Assembly (NCBI GenBank): GCA_946406115.1
Contig: OX291545.1
Span: forward strand, 10,802,001 to 10,866,000
DNA: 64,000 nucleotides
Direction of reading: 5' to 3'
DNA from: Apoda limacodes
Taxonomy: Eukaryota; Arthropoda; Insecta; Lepidoptera; Limacodidae
The notes under the pieces are model-generated. The model was not told the origin of the DNA and ran no database searches. It saw only the letters and a program-made list of their open reading frames with translations. This document shows, one piece after another, positions 56,987-64,000 of the stretch (within the stretch, counting starts at the first letter, position 1; the number at the start of each line of letters is the position of its first letter). The position numbers and the translations under genes were made by a program.

Positions 56987-58158
56987 TCATTCTTTTTTAT
57001 TGGAGTAAAACTTGCCTTCTTGGACAAACTTTAGCTTTGCTTTTCTGAGAAAAATTCTTAGTTCCTCCAAATCGGATGACGACGCTTGAAAGCGAAACGC
57101 AACTTGGGCTTTCTCCAAACGCTCTTTCCACCCAGTAGCAGCGATAACGTCTTTGGTGTTGTAAACTCTCAGCTCGATGAAAGTATCGCCGTCGAGTTCC
57201 GCGGTCCGACGCAGCACACCATCCGCCACTCGCCGGGTCAGAGACGACGTAAGCCCCTGCTGAGCGGCAGCACGAGCAGACCGAGAAGCTTCAAGTTCGT
57301 CTTCACTGTCCGAAGACAGGAGTCTGTAGCTCGAGGACCGTTTTCGTGATGATTGCGGACAATGAGCGCTCAGCGATGCAGTCACAGTTCCTCGCGCCTT
57401 CCCTTCCACTTTCTTGCGCGGTTTTTTTACTTTTGGCTCTACCTTAACAGAACTTGCTTCGATCCTGTGTATCAAAAATCAATATAAGAAGTCAATATTT
57501 ATTTCCATAAAGAAATTATGTACTGCACGTACAGTATTCTTAATACTACCAGTAATAAATAGGCCTCAGTATTCTTATTTAAAGTACTAATTTATGTTTA
57601 AAAATAAATATTAATGTTATAAAAACAATGGCTTTACTATCCCCTTTAATCATTAGGGTTTGGTATTTAATTTGAATACAGTGAACTTAATAAGTAATGA
57701 AACTATTAAAAGCGTAAGACAAAATTAATCTCTTACAACACACCTTCAACAATCCGAATCTAGATACTTTGGACACTTGATATATACACTTTTACTAATT
57801 ACGTCTTTAATCCGAACATAATACAAAAAAAAAAAAGTGTGCAGTCAACAAGGTAAGTAAGATAAGTTCGGATTAAATAGGTAGGAATAGTTGGTAGGAG
57901 TGTTTATATCAAGTGTCCCAAAGTATCTAGATTCGGATTATGGAGGGTGTGTTGTATGGGAGATATGACAAAACTAGAAATTCTGAGGTCAGCTTTTGGA
58001 GTTATAAAAAGATTTATGTAAATTACATTTTTCAACAAAAATAATTGAGTTTTCCATATTAAACTAACCTAGTCTCGCCGTCGTCTGAATCGGAAAAGGA
58101 AAAGCAGGTGGTTCCCTCTTTTCCAACCTTCCTCTTCTGTTTGAATTCAAACTCCGAC
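56987..58158 (-). CDS. Spliced gene of unknown function inside the Polinton, 5' exon not found
   Basis: The exons are 58158-58069 and 57464-56987, joined in phase (ACT AG/G ATC). Exon one begins at a cag acceptor with SEFEFKQKRKVGKEGTTCFS and ends DSDDGETR. Exon two is basic and Ser-rich (KVEPKVKKPRKKVEGKARG, then LLSSDSEDELEASRSA), followed by a more ordered end: LRRTAELDGDTFIELRVYNT, WKERLEKAQVAFRFQAS, LEELRIFLRKAKLKFVQEGK. The last 80 residues look like a compact domain. No start codon was found, so at least one more upstream exon is expected. The codon use is richer in GC than the neighbouring Polinton genes. A 218-bp foldback element lies in its intron. It resembles the partial gene at 1-930 in exon layout and motifs. 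Confidence 0.65.
57737..57954. mobile_element. Foldback MITE in the intron of the spliced Polinton gene
   Basis: The left arm (AACACACCTTCAACAATCCG, AATCTAGATACTTTGGACAC, TTGATATA) pairs with the right arm (TATATCAAGTGTCCCAAAGT, ATCTAGATTCGGATTATGGA, GGGTGTGTT) with few mismatches over about 55 bp. It inserted after or with the Polinton. Confidence 0.85.
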
Positions 58159-58292
58159 CTGTAACAATATAGTAGTTAGAAAGATCTTGACTTCTCATTA
58201 TATTTATAGACGTATTTACCTAAAATTGATTCGCATTATTTAGAAAAGTAACAAGAACAGGGCCTTTATTCAATTACGAACAAATCATATGA

Positions 58293-58390
58293 TTTCGAGA
58301 TGATTTTGACCTACGCTGCCGCTTTACATCGTAAGTCTTTTCTTTCATGTTTCAGAACGTTAAGTAATGTAGATCATAATCATCTCGAAA
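58293..58390. repeat. Foldback, 17-bp arms, about 100 bp
   Basis: TTTCGAGATGATTTTGA at 58293-58309 is matched by TCATAATCATCTCGAAA at 58374-58390 with one mismatch. It is non-coding. Confidence 0.65.
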
Positions 58391-60184
58391 CAAGATGGAT
58401 TTCACAGTGTTAAATAAAAGCCTGTTAAAAAATTAACATTACAGATTTATGTACAGATAATACTAAGTTTAAAACTTTAATTTAATATAAATAATAAAAC
58501 AAACACACAGATTACTTCAAAGTTAAAACTTACGAACATAATTTTTGATGCTTTGATCCTCAGCTAGAAAATTAGAAGTTCACCAATAGCAGCTTCACAG
58601 CTTGGTTGTTTAGCAGCACTTATTCACACCCAAGAGTGTTGGAAATTGTGTATATTTTTAACCGGAAAATAAGGCTTAAAAAGGGAAAAGTCAGAGATCT
58701 GCAACCTTTTATTACAGTTAACTATAATCAGAAGAAATTAAATCGTACACACTGGTACCCTACATAGTCAGCTGACACCGAGCGACAGCAAATTAGACTC
58801 CAAAAGAAAAGACCTTGGTTTTCTTAGTTCAAGAGTCAAGTAACATAAATTGTAGTTTAACCTACAATAAAGTACTATGAAGTGTAGGTTAACCAAACTT
58901 ATATTATTATAAACAGGTATTTACGTTCATACTAAATAAAGATTATTCAAGTTTTATACGCTTACTGTTAAACGTGTTTAGTACAAATATATTGTTAAGT
59001 CATCTAAATTTATAATATACCAATTAGGTTTTCTACCCCTTAAATTGTTTCAAGTCAGCAAAACGGCATTCCCATAGAAAAGATTGAAGAATAAATATAT
59101 TTAATTACTATTTTATTTTACATTAATAACAGAAATATGAAGTACAAAGAATATGCCGCTATTTGGTTTGGGGTTCAATGTTGAATATAAGAATGGTTCT
59201 ACTCAGTGTCCGCGAATATAAATTACTTATATGTTATAATTAATTGTTTTGGCATACCTTATTTATGTTTGTAAGGAAAAATAAGATAAAGGTAAAACTA
59301 GTAAAATAAAAAGTCTTGTGCTTTAATGTTAAAACAAGTTACCTACTCGAATAAATATTTTTCAATTACCTTAATTACTTATAGTTTTTTAATTTTATTA
59401 TTTTGCTGTAAGTATATAGTACCCAATAGAAATAACAAAACTAAACCATAAATAATTAAACAGGTACGTAAGGAACCCAGAGCAGATTATGCCGCTTAGA
59501 TATCGTAACACAAAGAAAAGCCGCATTAATGTTTCTTTCCATAAGATTTGTAGAATAGGTAGCGACTTGGTTTACGCTGCACAGCAGTCACGTTTTGTTG
59601 GATATGCAATAAAACTGGGGACTTACCACGAAAACTTTTATGAAATCGAGTGTTGATCAAAATAATTAGTGAAATTTTACATATATTCAGGCTTAAGGTT
59701 TCATTAGATAAAAAAAATTAAAACTTAAACAAACATTATGTACAAAAACATAACTTTCATTTTAAAAAATCTTTCTGCATTCTTCATTTATATTTTTACA
59801 ATTAAAGTTAATTATGGTTAAAGATATTTTAAGACTTGTCCTATTTGCTATAACCTTTTGTAAAAAACTAAACGTAAGTTTGATTTTAAAAACACTGTGT
59901 AACGAAAGTATCTTTCGTTATCGCTGACCGATTAAGATGTTTGATCGACAGTGTTAATGGTGAAGCGCCTGATTTATGGGAACAGTTTTCATTTCAAACA
60001 ATTGTTCTAATATGTGCGTACGTCATTTTATTATATATAAAATTACATGTTTAGTAAAAAACATCTAAATCTGATTTAAGATATGTAGATAAAATTTTGG
60101 AGTTTAATTTGTTCTGTTTTAGAAGAAGCCTGTGTAATAATAGATTATATCGTTTACTGCGATAACGAAAGTTTTAACTTTAAA
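58391..60184. other. Non-coding right part of the Polinton
   Basis: AT-rich, no credible frame on either strand. A donor-like site (ATGTTC/GTAAGT, minus strand, 58531-58540) could belong to a 5' exon of the spliced gene, but the phases do not fit. GATTTCATAAAAGT words and AAAGTAT-rich tracts are visible; no gene is supported. Confidence 0.4.
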
Positions 60185-60770
60185 AATCATGTGCTTAGAG
60201 TTAGATAAGATTAGTGTGTTAAGTTATCCCTCCCTGTATCCTAAAACGGAACGATACAGCCTAAACACCTTGTGCATAGAGCTAGAAGAAGGTTGGCGAT
60301 GTCAAGTACGTTATCCTTTCCTGATGCCTTGTTTTGAAAAATATGACGTAAACGCCTTGTGCATAGAGCTAGTAGAAGGTTCGTCTGTATCTGTGTCAAA
60401 ACATATTTTCTCTCCTATGTCCTAATACGGAACGATACGGCCTAAACACCTTGTGCATAGAGCTAGAAGAAGGTTGGTCATGTCAAGTACGTTATCCTTT
60501 CCTGTTGCCTTGTTTTGAAAAATATGGTCTAAACGCCTTGTGCATAGAGCTAGTAGAAGGTTTGTCTGTATCTGTGTCAAAACATATTTTCTCTCCTATA
60601 TCCTAATACGCAACGATACGGCCTAAACGCCTTGTGCATAGAGCTAGAAGAAGGTTGGTCATGTCAAGTACGTTATCCTTTCCTGTTGCCTTGTTTTGAA
60701 AAATACGGCCTAAACACCTTGTGCATAGAGCTAGAAGAAGGTTGGTCTGTATCTAATCTATGTTAAAACT
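60185..60770 (+). repeat. Subterminal tandem repeats of the Polinton
   Basis: The unit CCTAAACACCTTGTGCATAG, AGCTAGAAGAAGGTTGG recurs about every 88-92 bp (near 60270, 60357, 60449, 60537, 60629, 60718). Two alternating spacer types give a higher-order period of about 180 bp: one with GTCAAGTACGTTATCCTTTC, the other with GTGTCAAAACATATTTTCTC. The frame 60189-60425 reads through it and is not a credible gene. Confidence 0.85.
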
Positions 60771-61090
60771 TTTCTCTTTCCTGTAAAATAGGAGTCCGAT
60801 CTGCTCGGAGCACATGTTTTCCTTTGTCATTGCAGTAAACGATAGGATCTTACCTAGAACAAAATGGTTCAATTCCATTTAGTTGTTCTTCTATTTATCT
60901 TGTTTATCTTCAGACATATATTTTCAAGAATTAAACTAATTACAAATGTTTATCTAAATGTCATAAATCCTAATTTAAACAAAATCTAGTGTAATAGTGT
61001 GCAAGTGGAAGTCATGAAAAATATTTATTGGTAAGTTTTTATTAGTAAATTAATCATTCGCTGTGGTTATTTAAAAAACTATTTCGTGTC
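60771..61090. other. Between the subterminal repeats and the right terminal repeat
   Basis: AT-rich, no feature recognised. Confidence 0.4.
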
Positions 61091-61349
61091 GTTTACATCA
61101 CCCAAATTGAAAACTTTAAGTAATCAATTTCAAAATGTTTATTGGGCATTCTGGCTCACTTTCCGCAGCGCAGATGCACGTAATAAATTCCAAAATGTTT
61201 ATTGGGCATTCTGGCTCACTTTCCGCAGCGCAGATGCACGTAATCAATTCCAAAATGTTTATTGGGCATTCTAGCTCAATTGGAGCAGTGAAGATGCGCC
61301 AGCATCTGCGCTGCGGAAAGTGAGCCAGAATGCCCAATAAACACCTACT
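61091..61349 (-). repeat. Right terminal inverted repeat of the Polinton
   Basis: Complement of 44004-44263, ending in GCCCAATAAACACCTACT. It contains the same three 60-bp sub-repeats; one reads AATAAATTCC where the left end has AATCAATTCC. Confidence 0.93.
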
Positions 61350-61355
61350 AAAAAC
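61350..61355. repeat. Right target-site duplication AAAAAC
   Basis: Identical to 43998-44003. Confidence 0.9.
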
Positions 61356-61589
61356 TACTAAATTATGATTATAATAATAAAAAAAAAAGGGGTTTGCACT
61401 CCGGGAGTTCCGGCAGAAGTGAAAACCTATACACACGATTCGCGCTTAACATTCAAATATGTTACAAGACAACTCGTATCGTATCGTATCACATTTTAAC
61501 ATATGTAATCCGCATTTTTATTATTATAAATAATAATGTTTGTTTATTTACTTTTTTGACGTAGTATATTTGACATTGTAAATAAACGC

Positions 61590-61662
61590 GACGCGAGTTC
61601 CGTCTTACGAATTTTCTATGAATTTTCGATCAGGACACGTGACCTGACGCGAGTTTAACATT
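61590..61662 (-). repeat. Dispersed repeat, copy 2
   Basis: Complement of the copy at 11350-11413, a little longer at the GCGTCGCG end. It lies 240 bp outside the Polinton. Confidence 0.7.
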
Positions 61663-61887
61663 TTTTACCCATCACAAAAAAGTTCACAACGCCGCTAAAG
61701 AAGTTTTCACTTCAAAAAAGGAATATTCAATGAAAGTAAATTTTGTAAAAACGAGATAACAAAAGGAATTATAAAAAAATATTTATTTTTTAATAAACTG
61801 TAGTAGAAAATTTTGCGTGTTTCAGCATATTTTCGAAATATAAAAATATTTGCAAAATAACCAGTAAGAATAGTTTATACGATCAGG

Positions 61888-62060
61888 GGCTCTATTGCCT
61901 AACTCGTCCGCTTTCGTGTCCGCTTTCCTTTTTGACGTTATTTTGTCATTTCGTATCGACTAACGAAGCTGAAAGTGGAAGGCGGAAACGAAAGAGTTGA
62001 GTGAATGATAATCCATACATTTGACAGATAAACCCTATTGCCTAAAAATTTCAAGATGGC
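61888..62060 (+). repeat. Putative terminal region of a PIF/Harbinger element
   Basis: GGCTCTATTGCCTAACTC opens the stretch and CCTATTGCCTAAAAATTTC recurs at 62033, 145 bp further on. The same terminal word closes the MITE-like piece at 40541. The transposase remnant starts 350 bp further right. Confidence 0.5.
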
Positions 62061-62409
62061 GCATCCTCTTTCGCGATCCGACTTGAAAGCGTCAGCTCTT
62101 GAGTAACTGTGTTTGATCAAAGACACTATGTACTCTGTGATCAAAGATGACGTAGACGTATTAAGTCATCTTTGGTTTGAATATTTTTTTCCTTTTTTCT
62201 ATAAAAAATATTTGTATTTAGGTTGATTTTAGTTTTAAAAGCTAACTTTGTCTTAGGTCAGAGTAACTAAAAGGGGGCGCAAGGGTAAAAATGACCGGAC
62301 TTAGGAAATTTTCACGAATTATCTAATTATAAACTTTGGTGTAGTTTTTGTGTGAAAGTGAAGTAGCGCATATATTACTGCTCATTGAAGCCAAAGAAGG
62401 CAGAAGAAA

Positions 62410-63240
62410 ATGCTGTCGCTACGCAGGAGACAGCTGCGGGAAGACAGCACGCCAATGCTCTTGCCAGAGCACATGTTTAAGGACAACTTTCGTCTGGAGA
62501 AAGACGATTTCATGAAACTTTGCGAGGACATAATGCCTTTTTTGCATCCATTGCAAAGAACAACAGCGATGGCGACAAGCCAAGGATTAAGGTATTTATC
62601 AATGCAATAGAGGCTAGTGTATAAACCATTAGACTTTATTATTTTATTATTACAAGTATCCCATTGCAATGTTTTACAGATCTTAGCTGCATTACAATTG
62701 AACAACAAAAAAAAAACAAATGGCTTGTACCAAAACTGTAGGCAATAATTTTAGCCTTGGCTTATTGCAGCCATCTATGTCTGAATGTCTCGCAGAGGTG
62801 ACTGATGCACTCAACCAACCACAAATCTTAAGAAAATATATCAGTTTCCTAAATTCAGCAAATGAACATTATGCAGTTGCAAGAAGGTAAGCTATAATAT
62901 GTTTGGTATACTTACCTACTTGCTCTTAAAAGTCTCACTTAGAATATATTCTTGTAGATTCAATGACCAATTTGGATTTCTGGGGGTACTAGGATGTATT
63001 GATGGCACCCACGTTGCTATCATTCGTTCTAAGGACTATGAGGAAGCATACTTCAACAGAAAGATGTACCACTCGCTGAATGTGTTGATAGTATGTTGTG
63101 GTAGTCACTGTCTAGGTTTATTTATAGCACCACTAATTATCTGCAGTGTTAAAGGTGATGCGGGCGATTGCGAGCTACAGCCGCGTGAGGTGTTCCCTCC
63201 GCTTGCACCTGGCGGTGGCGGATGCAGGCCTAGCACCTGC
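62410..63240 (+). pseudogene. PIF/Harbinger transposase (HARBI1-like), degenerate
   Basis: Three pieces are recognisable. At 62410-62592 is the N-terminal part (MLPEHMFKDNFRLEKDDFM-like, read here as LPEHMFKDNFRLEKDDFMKL and ATSQGLR). At 62680-62888, in two frames, are ILAALQLNN, then VGNNFSLGLLQPSMSECLAE. After an intron-like gap, at 62960-63110, is FNDQFGFLGVLGCIDGTHVA, with the first catalytic Asp, and YFNRKMYHSLNVLIV. Family relatives carry two more acidic residues downstream; the sequence after 63140 is unlike them. A possible last piece (VGVVERW at 63947-63970, after a cag) may contain the final Glu. Frameshifts in the middle make it non-functional. Confidence 0.7.
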
Positions 63241-64000
63241 CCAATGATACAAGCTGTTGTCAACTGACTATGGAATACTCATATCCGCAATAATTGAAGA
63301 GGTAATCTATACTTATAATAAAATTGTAACAGGCCAATGTCTGTATGTTGTAGATATTGAAGAAAAGCTACTATGTCTTTATTAGAGCAACAGAAGCCAT
63401 ATTTTTTAGAATTCTTGTTGTCTGTCAGTCTGTCTGTTGTACATGAATGATGCAAAAATGACTGCATAAAATTAAAATAAAAAATTACCAATCTTGCTAG
63501 AGGTTCTATGTATAATATACCCGCTGTGCAGAGGGTGCGGGTTTCATTCCCACACAAGTCTAGGTGTAAGTATAATATTTACAAAACCAAAATTAAATAT
63601 AATTATTTGTATCCGTTGTCTGGTTTCCTTAAAAAAATAAAAAAATCAGACAAGAAGGCACGTCGCAGTGGGAGGCACAGTGGATGGCGACGATCACTCT
63701 GAAAGACCGAGACCACTTAGTATGTCTAAAGCTATCTTAATAGCCATTTTCCATTTTGATGTAACATGCAGTTACTCTTTCTCCTAGCGCTTGTATTCTT
63801 TCTCATTGGAAGCATGCTGAGCCCATGATTATAGATATTTAGCGGGCAAGTTATTAGGTACATCGTAGTCACTGCTAATGCTATCCACAAAACAAACAGA
63901 CTAAGAAAAAACTCATTTATACGGCAGGTTTTAATTTCTTACAGCAGAGCGTTGGGGTGGTGGAGCGGTGGCTAGCGTAAGAGCAGCGGCAGCTGGCGTT
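63241..64000. other. Right edge, no firm gene
   Basis: AT-rich with a GTCTGTCAGTCTGTCTGTTG word at 63419-63438 and a tRNA-like B-box stretch (GGGTGCGGGTTTCATTCCCA near 63530-63550) that could be part of a SINE. The last 60 bases turn GC-rich after a cag acceptor and may start an exon. Confidence 0.35.

Larger units (their letters stand above)
44004..61349 (+). mobile_element. Maverick/Polinton, 17,346 bp, complete ends
   Basis: Both termini are intact inverted repeats of about 260 bp beginning AGTAGGTGTTTATTGGGC, and the insertion is flanked by a perfect 6-bp duplication AAAAAC (43998-44003 and 61350-61355). AG termini and a 6-bp duplication are diagnostic of Polintons. The gene set is also diagnostic: protein-primed DNA polymerase B, retroviral-type integrase, adenain-like protease, FtsK/A32-type ATPase and jelly-roll capsid proteins. 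Plus-strand genes cover 44583-51489; the minus-strand genes cover 51895-56642, plus the spliced gene at 56987-58158. The right 2.9 kb is non-coding and repeat-rich. All genes except the polymerase are uninterrupted, so the copy is fairly young. Confidence 0.97.

Noticed and set aside
63505..63560. tRNA gene suggested by a B-box-like GGGTTTCATTCCC
   Set aside because: No cloverleaf or A box could be built around it; at most a SINE remnant.

Overview
This is animal nuclear DNA, most likely from a moth or butterfly (inference). It is AT-rich, has spliced genes with GT-AG introns, contains recognisable insect host genes and is packed with transposable elements. The lepidopteran guess rests on several dispersed repeats that look like types common in that order; I could not search a database.

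Host genes. Three spliced genes are visible. (1) At the extreme left, minus strand, are two or three exons of an unknown gene that runs off the window. (2) At 7027-14881, plus strand, lies a complete six-exon Ajuba/LIMD1-type LIM gene (jub; 705 residues), a scaffold of Hippo and junction signalling. (3) At 32799-25529, minus strand, lies a complete three-exon FAM210-like mitochondrial gene with a DUF1279 domain (254 residues). Their introns and spacers hold retroelement debris and short foldback elements.

Mobile elements, left to right: a 189-bp tandem array in which different stems carry one conserved loop (3.65-5.37 kb); fragments of jockey-like non-LTR elements (5.5-6.2 kb); two copies of one MITE (16.1 and 17.3 kb) with a third at 36.0-36.2 kb; several other foldback elements; a CR1-like element (20.6-23.5 kb); an internally deleted jockey-like element (33.05-36.04 kb); a decayed Gypsy/Ty3 element (37.0-43.4 kb); and a degenerate PIF/Harbinger transposase to the right of 61.9 kb.

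The main object is a Maverick/Polinton at 44004-61349 (17,346 bp). It has about 260-bp terminal inverted repeats starting with AG and a perfect 6-bp target duplication (AAAAAC). The plus-strand block encodes a packaging ATPase, two proteins of unknown role, a retroviral-type integrase with a chromodomain, a phospholipase A2-like virion protein, an adenovirus-type cysteine protease, a probable penton protein, a 56-residue protein, a probable major capsid protein and a further conserved protein. Several of these reading frames overlap by ATGA. The minus-strand block encodes two small unknown proteins and a protein-primed family B DNA polymerase split by one in-frame TAA. At its right end the element also carries a spliced minus-strand gene. 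That gene resembles the host-like gene at the left edge of the window, which hints at gene capture or at a second related element outside the window.
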